DNA of 64,000 nucleotides from Dugong dugon (taxonomy: Eukaryota; Chordata; Mammalia; Sirenia; Dugongidae): positions 17,416,501-17,480,500 of the forward strand of contig CM057469.1 of assembly GCA_030035585.1 (NCBI GenBank), read 5' to 3'. The notes under the pieces were generated by a model, which saw only the letters and a list, made by a program, of their open reading frames with translations, did not search any database and was not told the origin of the DNA. The translations under genes were made by a program, and so were the position numbers. Of this stretch, positions 22,546 through 33,740 are shown piece by piece. How positions within the stretch are numbered: the first letter of the stretch is position 1; each line of letters opens with the position of its first letter.

Positions 22546-23330
22546 GAATACAAATTATTACTTACTGAGCCTGTGTTACAAGTGAACAACAGCTTCACTG
22601 AAGGGAGTGTAGAAGAAAAGAAGTAACCCAAGTGACTTTGGAAAACAGTATTTTGACTGTACTGTAAAGGCTAAAGACAAAAAGAATTTCACACAGTTCT
22701 GTACTCAAGTTAGTAAATTTGTTTTTCACAGAAGTATGGATTAGCAATTCTGAAACTGTTTTGTATGTTTACTGGGGTTGAAGAATAAAGAAGATAATAA
22801 GAGCCAGATTTTTCACTATCAGAGAAAGAAATTACAAATAAGGAAAGGTGACAGGTTTGGTGAACCCTATGGTGTTGGATTGCAGTTGGAAATATCAGTG
22901 TGAATTCATACTATTTTAACTATGTATGCAAATCGGTTGATACAGATATAAAAATAGATGTGTGTATATGGGTGGGTTAGTGTATATACGTATATTTCCT
23001 ATGTCTTCTGAAAGGGCCTAGAAACAGTGACTCCCCACCTCCCCCCATGACAATGAGCATATCAGATCACGGTTTTGAAATATTCACCAGTAAAAGGCAA
23101 CAGGCCTCCTTGGAGAAGTGGTTGATTCCAGTCCTGGGACATAGAAAATGCAAGATGAGCCTGAGGCATCGTGTGGTGCCAGAAAGTAAGGAAGTGCTCC
23201 AAAAGGGATAGGGGTATGTTGAAAGGGCACAGGAGCCAGCCTGAGTTTTCAATGGCCAAATCTAGAACAATTTGAGAAACCAAATAACTCAAAAAGTTTT
23301 AGATTATTTTTGTTGTTGTTCTACACACAT
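22546..23330. other. Unassigned, possibly LINE-derived DNA
   Basis: Lies between the HAL1-like 3' end and the next SINE. It may be an upstream part of the L1M 3'UTR that resumes at 23490, but no diagnostic motif was seen. Confidence 0.35.
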
Positions 23331-23334
23331 GTAT

Positions 23335-23485
23335 GTCAGAGAAGAATTGTGCTCCATAGGGTCTTTAATTTTTTGAAAGTAGATTGCTAGGCTTTTCTTC
23401 TGAGGTGCCTCTGGGTGGACTCGAACCTCCAACCTTTTGGTTACCAGGTGAGCGGGTTAACCGTTTTTACTGCCCAGGGGCTCCT
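23335..23485 (-). mobile_element. AfroSINE, decayed
   Basis: Antisense. The motifs ttgtgctccatagggtcttt, tgaaagtagattgctaggct, gaggtgcctctgggtggact, cgaacctccaaccttttggt and the head complement (cccaggggctcctt) are ordered as in the gtccctgggtgg class. The RTE-like tail is largely eroded. Confidence 0.8.
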
Positions 23486-23489
23486 TTGG

Positions 23490-24535
23490 ATTACAACTCA
23501 TAGAATAAAATAAATATTCAGAGTCCATACTGTCATAAATAAATAATTGAATAAATAAATGAGGAGAGGGGACAGCTTTTTCTTACAGAAGAATTTGAAG
23601 TAATAAATGTAGAAGGAATGAGGGAAATAGAAAATCACCGTTAGAACGCTGCAGTAATCATTGTTACAGGCAAGATCCACCAATGGATGCTAAAATTAAT
23701 GGATGAAAGTTATAGGAGATAAAGGTTATTTGCATAGTCTCAAAGTATCTCCTGCAAAATCTTTCATAATTACAAGGGAAAAGGAGTAACTTTCCAGTAG
23801 AGAAACCTGGCAGATACCACCTTAACCAAGTGATCAAGATTTACGTCACCACCAGTAAAGGACATTCTGTTGCTCCCGATATGATGCACTGAGAATAGCA
23901 CATCACGTCTGTGGTCTTCCTGCCAAAAATGCATAACCTCAGTCTTAACGTTGGGAAAACATTAGACAAACTCCAAATAACTGACGGTTATTCTTCAGAA
24001 GTGCCAAGTGATTAGAGACAAGGAAAGAGTGAGGAACTGTCACAGATTGGAGGACACGAAGAAGACAGGACACCTAAATGCTCTGTGGAATCCTGAACAG
24101 TAGTGGAAAAATTTATTTGGGTAAAATCCAAATAAAGTCTGTAGTTTAGTTTGTAGTATTGCATCAGTTTTTATTTCTTAGTTTTGGTAGTTACACTATG
24201 GCTAAGTAAGGTGCTCATATTAGGGGAGGAGTCCCTGGGTGGTACAAATGATTAACATGCTGGGCTGCTAACTGAAGAGTTGGAGGTTTGAGTCTACCCA
24301 GAGGTACCTTGGAAGAAAGGCCTGGCAATCTACTTCCCAAAAATCAGCCATTGAAAACCTGTGGAGCATAGCTGTACTGTGGTACACATTGGGTCACCAT
24401 GAGTCAGAGTCTACTCAGCAGCAACTGGTTTTTAACATAAGGAAAAGCTGTTTGAAGGGTATATGGGAATTCTGCCCTGTAATTGAAACTTTTCTGTAAG
24501 TTTAAAACTATTTCCAAGTAAAAAGTTAAAGAGAA
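23490..24535 (+). repeat. Old L1M 3'UTR, interrupted by an AfroSINE
   Basis: Motifs shared with 5215-6170 and typical of L1M 3' ends: atccaccaatggatgctaaa, aaaatgcataacctcagtct, tgaggaactgtcacagattg, gtttagtttgtagtattgca, and the terminal cttttctgtaagtttaaaac plus caagtaaaaagttaaag near 24490-24530. The SINE at 24229-24433 lies inside. Confidence 0.75.
24229..24433 (+). mobile_element. AfroSINE (gtccctgggtgg class)
   Basis: The head gagtccctgggtggtacaaa, then ggaggtttgagtctacccag, gaagaaaggcctggcaatct, aaaaatcagccattgaaaac, cacattgggtcaccatgagt and the tail gtctactcagcagcaactgg. Complete apart from base changes. Confidence 0.94.
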
Positions 24536-24612
24536 AATAATTGTAGGTCATTTTTTTTTTACTGCTACCTGAGATAGGCTGTATAAACAAAGTTCCTGCC
24601 CCAATCACTGGA

Positions 24613-25672
24613 GATTTAAATTCAAGCTGGATTCAGAAGAGGTTGTGGAACAAGGGATGTCATTGCTGATGTCAGATAAATCTTGGCTGAAAAGAGAGAA
24701 TACCAGAAAGGTGTTTACCTGTGTTTTATTGACTCTGCAAAGGCATTCAACTGTGTGGATCATAACAAATCATGGATAACATTGTGAAGAATGGAAATTC
24801 CAGAACACTTAATTGTACTCTGCAAAACCTGTACTTAAACCAAGAGGCAGTCGTTCTAACAAAACAAGGGGTTCTGTGGTTTAAAGTCAGGAAAGGTGTG
24901 CGTCAGGATTGCATCCTTTCACCGTAGTTAGTATGTATGCTGAGCAGATAATCGAAGAAGCTGGACTATGTGAAGAACGTGGCATTAGGATTGGAGGAAA
25001 AGCCATTAACAGCCAGAGATATGCAGATGACACAACCTTGCTTGCTAAAAGCGAAGAGGACTTGAAGCACTTACTGATGAAGATCAAAGACTATAGCCTT
25101 CAGTATGTATTACACCTCAACATAAAGAAAACAAAAATCCTCACGACTAGACCAATAAGCAACATTGTGATAAACGGAGAAGATGTTGAAGTTATCAAAG
25201 AAAGCAAATATGTCACTTTGAGGACTAAGGTGTGCCTGACCCAAGCCATGGTATTTTCAGTCGCCTCGTGTAGATGTGAAAGCTGGACAGTGAAAAAGGA
25301 AGATTGAAGAAGAGTTGATGCCTTTGAATTATGGTGTTGGTGAAGAATATTGAGTATACCATGGACTGCCAGAAGAATGAATGCATCTGTCTTGGAAGAA
25401 GTACAGCCAGAATTCTCCTTAGAAGCAAGGATACTTTGGACGTGTTATCAGGAGGGACCAGTCCTTGGAGAAGGACATCATGCTTAGTAAAGTAGAAGGT
25501 CGGCAGAAAAGAGGAAGACCCTCAGTGAGATGGATTGACACAGTGACTGCAATAATGGGCTCAAGCATAGCAGTGATTGTTGAGCATGGTACAGGACTGG
25601 GCAGTGTTTCATTTTGTAGTACATAGCGTCACTGTCAGTTGGAACCAACTTGGACGGCACCTAACAACAACA
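24613..25672 (+). mobile_element. RTE (BovB-like) 3' fragment with RT core
   Basis: A 1.06-kb, 5'-truncated copy from the reverse transcriptase domain to the 3' end. It begins with attcaagctggattcagaag and ends with cttggacggcacctaacaac. The longest frame (24909-25307) contains YADDTTLLAKSEEDLKHLL, with the catalytic YADD box of the RT palm. Before it, the frame at about 24720 (reading as a VFYLCFIDSAKAF-like stretch) is cut off by changes. The copy also encodes the post-RT region with stops. No endonuclease domain is present. Confidence 0.95.
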
Positions 25673-25909
25673 AATCTTTCAATTTTAGTTCATTTTAGGA
25701 AGATTAGATTCGTTTTCATTTATTGTTATATGGTTCATTAAAACAAGGAGGAGTAGTTCATAAATAGATTTTCTCCTGAAATATTTTAGGTCCTTTACAT
25801 TTTATCTTTCAAGTGGATGTGAAGAAAATTAGAACATGTAACTATTGTTCATCAACAGCTTCTTAAGAATTTTTAAAAAAACTTGTCACCTACTCCCAAC
25901 CCTTGTTTT

Positions 25910-26050
25910 CATTATTGATTCATGAAATGTTCAATGACAACTGTGTATCAAATGCTGTGCTGGGACCCATGGATACAAAGACTATTAAGGTAATTCTTTA
26001 TTTTTGAAGAACTTGCAGTCATTTGGGGAATGTGGAGAAAACTGTAATAG
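25910..26050 (-). repeat. L2-like 3'-end fragment, antisense
   Basis: The motifs tgtatcaaatgctgtgctgg, gacccatggatacaaagact and gaagaacttgcagtcatttg resemble antisense L2. Decayed. Confidence 0.55.
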
Positions 26051-26059
26051 AGGAATGTT

Positions 26060-28575
26060 CTGTGTCATGTGGGACATTCTGATTAGTGTGGTTTCATTGA
26101 GCATGTTTTCTCCAAATCCCTTGTACCTTCTGCTTGGAATTCTGTCATTTAGAATCTCAACACTATTACTCCTCTTTTTTTTTGCCCCCCCCCCCCGTCC
26201 TCCATTCAAGTGGTTATGAAATTATTAATAGTTGCTGATGGCTTTCCTAATGGCAAGCTAGCTCCTTGACCTGGCTGTACCTTATCTAGTATTGCAGTTT
26301 CCCAGGATACCTCTGCTTAAAACACTACTCATACCAGAGGAAATCTGGAATATAAATATAAGGCCTTCATTTAGTCTTGTTTTAAATTTTTTCCCTGCTT
26401 ATTCTTAAAATATGCATTTAAAAAATTCTGCTTTGTTTTGTTTATTCCATGATCTTTTCATGAAATAAACAGTCTGCGAGATCTGTATATGTATACATAA
26501 ATACATATATATGTATGTATTTTTGTTTTTGGCAGTAATTTCACACGTAATCAGGAGGTCTTACTGAAGCTTATCTATTAATCCTAGGTACAGAACCCTG
26601 TTTTTGGGCAAAAATGAAGTACACTGTCTTGCTTGCTGTAGTTATTCTCACATAAATAATTTTGGGAGATGTTTATGATAACTCAAATAATAAAAACTTA
26701 CAAAAAATACTGTGGAATGTTTTGTAATAGTGATTTTTTGGAAGAGGGTTGAGATTGTGTACAGCCTGTTCTTGTAATTCATCAGTATTCACATCAGAGT
26801 TTTAAATTGATTGTTCCCTGACTGTAAAGCCATATGGCAAGATCATCGTGCAATAGAAAACTACTTTCAGAGCAGGAATACGACTTAGAAAATAGTCTGC
26901 GATCAGTAAGGCAGCCAAGATCAAGCTAGTGAATGCCCTTCTCATTTTCCATGAGCTGAATGAGCAATGAGTAAATGGAGGATGGTAGGCCTGGGGAATC
27001 TTTTATATTACTCTGTGTCTCATCCGTAATTATACCGTGAGGTCAAATTCTTTTACTTCTTCCCACTCTCCATTGTTGATGTGTTCCATTTGCCCTATGC
27101 CATTGGTGTGAAGTTGGTTTAATTCTTTGTTAAATGTGAATCTTCTAGTTTTTAATGTTTTAGTGTCAGGGGGGTTACACTGAATTCGGATTCCATCAGT
27201 ATTTATCAAATGTCTCCTATGTGACACATTTTATGCAATCCGCTTTCATACACCTTATCTCATTTTATTTAAGTGAGGTTTTGACATATTGCTGTGATAC
27301 AATACTGTTTTATTGTTTGTATTGAATTGTTTTGAGAGAAGAGGTGTTTGGGAAATCAGTGTTACTCTTTTAAGAGTTGCTAATGGGATTATGGAAGGTA
27401 GTGGAAGAACAAAATAAAATGTAACGTACAGACTGAGGAGGATAAGGTCATGTGTATGCTTTGAAAGTCATCTGTCCCTAACACTAAGTGACACTTTTGC
27501 CCACACATAACCATTTGAATTTACATTTTCAGATGGAATACTCATCTATAGAAATAAATTGCTTTATTATTAATGACTGTATGATGGGGAAATGGATGCT
27601 GCATTTGCAGCACATGATTTGCTTACTGACTGGTAATACCTTCTATTTCATGAAACTTTCCTCATTTATAGTTTAACTTGTAACATGTTTGAGTGAATTT
27701 TGAGCTTTGTTAGTCATAGAGTATTATTTTCTTTGCCTTCTGTCTCTCAGAAATAGCATTCTAGAGTAAGTCATTTTAGTACGTAGAAGACTCTCAGCTA
27801 TTGAAAAATAAGCCTGATACAGTGAACTGAACATTTTCTTTTTGAATGAACATAAGTAAACTCATTAAAGAAAATCTCATGCTGTTCCTTGACTCAATGA
27901 AGATTACATATTTTGGGTTTTTGATAAACTTTATTTCCTGGATGATCTCTCTCACTTTTGCCCTCTAATTAACTTCTTAAAAAGCACCAAACACTACCAA
28001 CTTCCCACCTCCTTTAAAATCTTCTCGTGAGAACAAGCAGAATGATTACCTTTCTAATTGATGTGTGGTGGTGTAGCTATCTAAAATACTTTCATTAAAG
28101 CAACTTAATTTTTTTAAAGATAGCCAAGTTAAATATGTAATCACTCGCTAGAGTAATTAAAATGAAAGAATGGATATAATTAGAAATTGTGTCTTCCTTT
28201 TTATAGGGCATCACATAACAGCCCTGCAATAGACATGCAGTTGAAAATAAATGGTTCTGATAGTTTCCTTGGAGAAAGTGCTAGAGGAGGTAGTATTTTC
28301 ACACTTACAGTCCAATCTGAGTTTGATGTAACTTTCACATTATTCTTGTGTCTCATCTGCAATTATGCAATGAGGTCAAAAAACATACATTTATGATGTG
28401 CTGATTTCTTTAGAAGAAACAAAATTCTGCCTGTGGTCTTTTCTCCCAGAATGTAGCCAGGGATGATGGTTTTCAGGAATTGAATGATTATCTCAATTCC
28501 AATAAGTAAAGGAAACTTTGAGTTTTTTTTTTTTAGTGGCTCCTACTATTATAAAATATTAAATCTTTCTTAAGA
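26060..28575. other. Unassigned AT-rich DNA
   Basis: No gene or strong repeat over 2.5 kb. It holds a T9-then-poly-C run near 26171-26197, an alternating tatatgtatacataaat-type stretch near 26485-26525, and two related segments of about 37 bp near 27014 and 28349 that no known repeat explains. Confidence 0.4.
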
Positions 28576-28576
28576 G

Positions 28577-28780
28577 GGGAATCCCTGGGTGATACAAATG
28601 ATTAACATGCTCCGCTGCTAACTGAGAGGTTGGAGATTTGAGTCAACCCAGAGGCACCTTGAAAGAAACTCCTGGCGACCTGCTTCTGAAAAACCAGCCC
28701 ATGAAAACCCTGTGGGGCGCAGTTCTACCCTGACATCCCATGAGTTTATTAGGAGTCAGAATTGACTTGCTGGTAACTGT
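28577..28780 (+). mobile_element. AfroSINE (gtccctgggtgg class)
   Basis: The head gggaatccctgggtgataca, then gaggttggagatttgagtca, cccagaggcaccttgaaaga, ccatgaaaaccctgtggggc and the tail aggagtcagaattgacttgc. The minus-strand frame at 28643-28960 overlaps it and is not a gene. Confidence 0.92.
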
Positions 28781-29697
28781 GGGTGGGAGTGGGGAGAGGA
28801 ACTGAGTAAAAATGAAGATTGAAGCTGAGTTGCGTAGAGTTGGCTTGAACAGATTCTGGCAAAATAAGAGCTGTGGCCTGCAGTAGAAAGCCATAGGCGT
28901 GTAAGGAAATGGTGAGTGCTGAACAGACCAACAGCTTACGCTAGCATTCCAGAGAGCCATGCTGTTGGGCTGTGGAAGATGTTCCAGTTTCAGATCAAAC
29001 TGCGGTGGATTTTTTTTTTTTTTTGGTCTATGTTGATGTCATATCTCCAGAACCTGGAGAGCTATGGTCTTCTCTGAATGAGAGTATAAATGAGTGGTGG
29101 GAGGAATTTTACATTTCCTTGTGTCCTAAGAAGTCAGGGACTCCTCTTCCTTTAGAGCCTGTCTGCATGAGCTTAGTTCCGGTCTCCCTCAGAAATGTGG
29201 ACTGGCTCTTGGAGAGCGAGCTATTCTTGCTTTGACTAGTTTTACATTGAGCCTGGGGCTTTTACTGATTAAATTTCACGAAATAGGATAAACTGAAACA
29301 TTGACAAGATAATTGTTTATTTATTTAAAATAAACAATTTTTTTTTTGCTCCATTAGCCGCTGCTAATGTAATCAGTATATTAGGTAATTGATCCCTATT
29401 ACCACAGTATGAAATGAGGAAAACGTAATTGCATTTTTGCTAACATATTTGTTGATGTGACAACTTTTTGAATGTTTATCAAGAAGCTATATACTGTATA
29501 ATACATAATGGGTCTATGAACCAAAGATGACAAAATGATTTTACAAATAATTGTTTTAATTCAGTATCTTACTTGATTTGCTTCTTAGCAATCCTTATCT
29601 GCTATTCTTATTTGATGATGACTAGTACAAAAAGTTTATTTGAATGAGAAGACATTATCAGTAAACTAGTTACCATTGGTGTAACTGTATATACCAG
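28781..29697. other. Unassigned DNA
   Basis: Includes a frame at 28972-29235 that runs through a 15-nt poly-T and shows no known domain. Nothing supportable. Confidence 0.4.
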
Positions 29698-29872
29698 GTA
29701 CACCTGGTGGCACAGTGGTTAAGAGCTCGGCTACTGACCAAAAGGTCAGCAGTTCGAATCTACCACTTGCTTCTTGGAAACCCTGTGGGGCAGTTCTGCT
29801 CTGTCCTGTAAGGTTGCCATGAGTTGGAATTGGCTTCATAGCAATGGGTTTGGTTTGGTTTTTTTTTTTGGG
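29698..29872 (+). mobile_element. AfroSINE, short variant
   Basis: The head ggtggcacagtggttaagag, the B-box-like cagttcgaatctaccac, ttggaaaccctgtggggcag, ttctgctctgtcctgtaagg, and the tail gagttggaattggcttcata ending in a ggtttggtttggtttttt run. It matches the short forms at 5042, 16508 and 31960. Confidence 0.93.
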
Positions 29873-30595
29873 GGAGACCTTGTATAGTAGTTGTTCTGGT
29901 TCTAATGCATTTAGCATCAAGGTGGTAAAGCTCAGCAGACCTGAATCGGAGCCTCATTTTTGTGTAGGTTGAGCATTCTATTAGGAAACACTTCTTGGAT
30001 GTGTTAATTTTATAAACTTTTAACTTTTTTCCCTTTATTTCTGTGAGATAAGACTTGCAAGCATGATTCTGGCTTTCCTATGTGATAGTTCGGGAGCCCT
30101 GATAGGTTTGTTTTGGTTTTTCTATGTCATGTTTGGAAAACCAGAGGTGTTCCCCATGTAACCTAATGGAAAGGTGTTCGCAACAAACTATTTAGTTCTT
30201 ATTGGTATATTGTCATAGCCCAGATTGGTGGCACCATAGTGCCACTTGCCTTATTGGTGGCTTGTATTATCAGATCATATATCTCAAAATCTATAACTCA
30301 TCAAAAATTCCGAATTGGTCTTTGAATCAGCATGCTATAATTAGTGAAAATACATAGCTTCTAAAAAAATTAAAAATAAAAATTTAGTAATGAAAGGGTT
30401 AAAAATATCTCTTGATTTTGAAAACTATGCACAGGTATTTTGTGACAGATTGAAAGGGAAGCAGTGCAGAATGACCATATTACAGTAAATCATCTGTGAA
30501 ACCTTCAGGCAGACATTTATATCCATTAGTAAAGATGTTGGTTTTCAGCTTCATTCCCAGCGGATGCGCTAACACAAACTAGCTTAAATGTGTTG
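29873..30595. other. Unassigned DNA with a possible SINE scar
   Basis: Positions 30091-30122 read gggagccctg joined directly to ataggtttgttttggttttt. This looks like the head and the terminal run of an AfroSINE with the body deleted. The remainder is unassigned. Confidence 0.4.
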
Positions 30596-30599
30596 CTTC

Positions 30600-31345
30600 G
30601 TAGGCATTTTTCTTGCCAAGTTTTATTAAGTGTACTTATTTTCTCTGTTTTGTTGTTGTGGTTCCTGTCTTCTCTTTGTCTACCTTCTTTTAAACTGAGT
30701 ATTTTTAGTATTGCACTTTATCTCATCCCTTGGTTTATTAGCTATATTTCTTTGTTTTATTTTTGGGTTGTTATACGATTTCAAATACTTACCTCTAACC
30801 TGTCATAATCTACCATCAAATAATATTGTACTACTTAACATATAATGTAAAGACCTTACAATAGTGTGCTTCCGTTTTCCTCCTCCCATTTTTGGTACTA
30901 GTTTTGTCATATGTTTTACTTGTTAATATGTTATAAACCCCATAATACATTGTCATTATTTTTGCTTTAAACAGTAAATTATCTTTCAACTACATTTTTT
31001 AAAATGGAAAAAAAAATGTTTTGTATTTACCCACATATATAACATTTCTAGTGCTCTTCATTTCTTTGTGTGTATCTGAGCTTTTATCTGGTATCCTTTT
31101 CCTTCAGCCTGAAGAACTTCCTTTAACATTTTTTTGTTTCAGGTCTGCTGGTACCAGATCTCTCTGTATTTGCCTCAAATTGTTATTTTACCTTCATTTT
31201 AATGATATTTTTGCTGAATAAAGAATTCTGACTCGACAGCCTTTTTCCTTCCTTTCTTTCTTCCTCCCTCCTTCCCTTACTTCCTTTCAGGATATTCCAT
31301 TGTCTTCTGGCTTTTGCATTGTTTCTGCGGTGATTTCAGTGGCCT
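30600..31345 (-). repeat. Old L1 fragment, antisense (ORF1-proximal type)
   Basis: The later part has cagcctgaagaacttccttt, aacatttttttgtttcaggt, ctgctggtaccagatctctc and attccattgtcttctggctt, an arrangement known from antisense L1 and mirrored at 60815-60975 in the long L1 of this window. A pyrimidine-rich CTTT/CTTC stretch interrupts it at about 31241-31278. Confidence 0.65.
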
Positions 31346-31372
31346 ATAAGATCTTACAAGATCTGAAACTTT

Positions 31373-31648
31373 CTATTTCTCTGGCTTAATTTCCTCCTCC
31401 TTCCTCCTCCATTCATTCAAACTGGCTAATAGCTTTCCTACTTGAGTTTTTCCATTTATTGTCCCGTCTTTGGGGACTGCTCTCACTTCTGTAAGTTCAG
31501 GATGCCACTCATCTCTTACTTCCTGGAGTGTCGTGTAGATTTCACCCTTTTTTCCCTTCTCAATCAATTTCTGGTCTTTTAAGCTAGCTTCTATTTCTAC
31601 AGTTACGTTGTTATCGCCTGTTCTCTTAGTTCTTGTCTGTTTATGCAC
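31373..31648 (-). pseudogene. 91-residue minus-strand ORF of unknown origin
   Basis: The frame is strongly charged, with K/E-rich segments such as DQKLIEKGKKGEIYTTLQEV and LASLNEWRRKEEEIKPEK, unlike the shadow frames elsewhere in this window. It abuts the old antisense L1 at its 3' side and starts at an internal methionine, with the frame closed upstream by a stop near 31660. It may be a scrap of a retrocopied mRNA or of an ORF1-like LINE region. I do not recognise the family. Confidence 0.25.
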
Positions 31649-31649
31649 A

Positions 31650-31955
31650 GTCCCATCCCCTACTTAAAAAGATATCTTCTTTGTTATTTTAGTGGGGTTT
31701 TGAGAGAGAGCTGCAATAGATGCAGGTATTCACTTGGCAATCTGTGACTGTAAACTCTTGCAAACCCTTTCACTACACTTTCAAATGCCTCTCGGTGGCC
31801 ATTTGGCTTGCTGGATTCTATCTGTGCCAACCAGAAATCTGTGCTAAACCTTTCCTTAGCACTGGGCAGTTAACCCTTATTCATTCATTTATTGAGCTTC
31901 TTTTATGTTTCCAACTTTCAGAATGCGGCTATGGATATGATCCAGTGTTTGTCTT
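31650..31955. other. Unassigned DNA
   Basis: No recognised repeat. The plus frame 31720-31959 runs into the AfroSINE and shows no domain. Confidence 0.4.
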
Positions 31956-31959
31956 TTAA

Positions 31960-32120
31960 GGGTCTGGTGGCACAGTGGTTAAGAGCTTGGCTGCTAACCA
32001 AAAGGTTGCCAGTTTGAATCCACCAGCTTCTACTTGGAAACCTATGGGGAAGTTCTACTCTGTCCTATAGGGTCGCTATGAGTCAGAATTGACGCGACAG
32101 CAATGGGTTTTGGTTTTATA
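31960..32120 (+). mobile_element. AfroSINE, short variant
   Basis: The motifs gtctggtggcacagtggtta, agcttggctgctaaccaaaa, gccagtttgaatccaccagc, agttctactctgtcctatag, and the tail tgagtcagaattgacgcgac. The internal lysine-tRNA-like head is clear. Confidence 0.94.
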
Positions 32121-33540
32121 TTGGGTAGAGTGGAGGAAGAAGACTTACAGAGGACAAAGAAAAGAGTAAACAGCCATTGGTGCTTTCAGAGCACAGAAGA
32201 GGAAGCAGCCCACCTTTCCCAGGCAAACATCTCTCTCCCACTGCACATCTGGAGTTGTTTTCTTCGTGTTGCTTGTCCCATTTTCTTTTCCTTTCCTCTT
32301 CTCATTATTTTAAGCAAGTTTTTATCTCAGTCTCCTACTCTGGGTCAGCCAGCTCCTCTCCTATCCTACATCTTCTCAAAACCTGCTCATTATTGGATTC
32401 CTCTGTCTGCCTGACCCTCCTCACAGGTCTCCAGCATCTCGTTTAACCCTGAGATGTGCCAGGCAGGGCTTACTCATGGACAGAGTATGCCCTGGGCTAT
32501 CAGTGTGGCCTGGTGCTCTGTGAAGTCATGTTTTCTTTTGTAATTCAGACATTGAAGAAGAAGCTTAAATTTTTATTCCAATAATTTATATAGGTTTTTG
32601 ATCTTGGATAGCCATACTGATTTTTTCATGAAACACTTGTATGGTTTTAAATGCAAAAAATGAGTATTTTCTCCCCTTTCCTTTCATTTTATGTGACCTT
32701 AGTAACAGCTTTTTTCACTTTTCCCAGTGGATACTGCTATAATTGTAGACTGTTGATTCATGCTGATGAATAGTAATTTCTTGCAAGTTATCATGGCATG
32801 TAAGCTTCATTTTTCATGTGATCTGCATAAAAAATAATGGCGGTGAATATTAATCAAGTAAAAATGCAGATTTGAATGCTAAGCTTCAAAAAAACCTTAA
32901 TTAGAATACACAAGTCACAGTAGCAGTCCTTCTGTAGGGAAAATATGTTCTACTAGTTCTGTAACTTAGAACTTTTTTCTTGTTTCTACCTACAAATTGA
33001 TTGGTGTTACTGTATTGAACTTGGGGGTGGTGTGGGGCAGAACTGCTGTGCTCATATGAAGTTCTCAAGGTTATTCATTATTATCAGTAGCATGTTTTAT
33101 ACCAAATTAAAATTGTTTTCTCTAGGACAAAAAAGTACATCTGTTCAACCAGTTAATTCAAGTGTATTTGTTGAAAATTTTATATGTGAAGACATGGGGC
33201 TGGGTGCCACATAGGAGATACAAAGAAATATGTTTTCCAGCAACTTCTTCCAGTGTGCTTATCTGTGGGGAGTTTATATACAAATGGATGTCGTTCGAGA
33301 GGTGGACATACTTGTCGCAACATACAGAAAGTTAAACAACAACACAGAATTAAATAGTGCTTCAAGACCTAAACAGAAGTGATAACAAAGGTTGAGAATA
33401 ATAGCCAGATAAACTACATAGACTATGGGTGTTCAGTATTTTTATTTTAAATAGTGGAACTCGTTTGTTCTCCAAATGCAATCTTAAGCTGAACACAAAT
33501 ATATGAAGGAGATAAAAGTGAGCAAAGACTTTTTTAACTC
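32121..33540. other. Unassigned DNA
   Basis: A pyrimidine-rich, moderately GC-rich block at 32200-32450 holds two overlapping plus frames (103 and 89 residues) with no recognisable domains. The rest is AT-rich and unassigned. Confidence 0.4.
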
Positions 33541-33542
33541 TA

Positions 33543-33740
33543 GAGGACGGGATTCCAGACCCAGTTCTGCCTACTAGCTGTATGATGTGGGACTACAATA
33601 GTTACCTAAACTCTGGGTCAATTTCCATATTAGCAGATGGGATCAACAGTAGGATTGTTATGAGGATTTAAAGTAATGGAGTGTGTAAAGCCTTTAAAAC
33701 AATCTGGTACATTCTAAGTACTAAATAAATTCTATCTGGT
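33543..33740 (+). repeat. MIR SINE
   Basis: The motifs attccagacccagttctgcc, tactagctgtatgatgtggg, taggattgttatgaggattt and actaaataaattct follow the MIR order. Confidence 0.8.

Noticed and set aside
24909..25307. 132-residue open frame as a host gene
   Set aside because: It contains the YADD box and other RTE reverse transcriptase motifs, and lies in an RTE copy that runs to the RTE 3' terminus.
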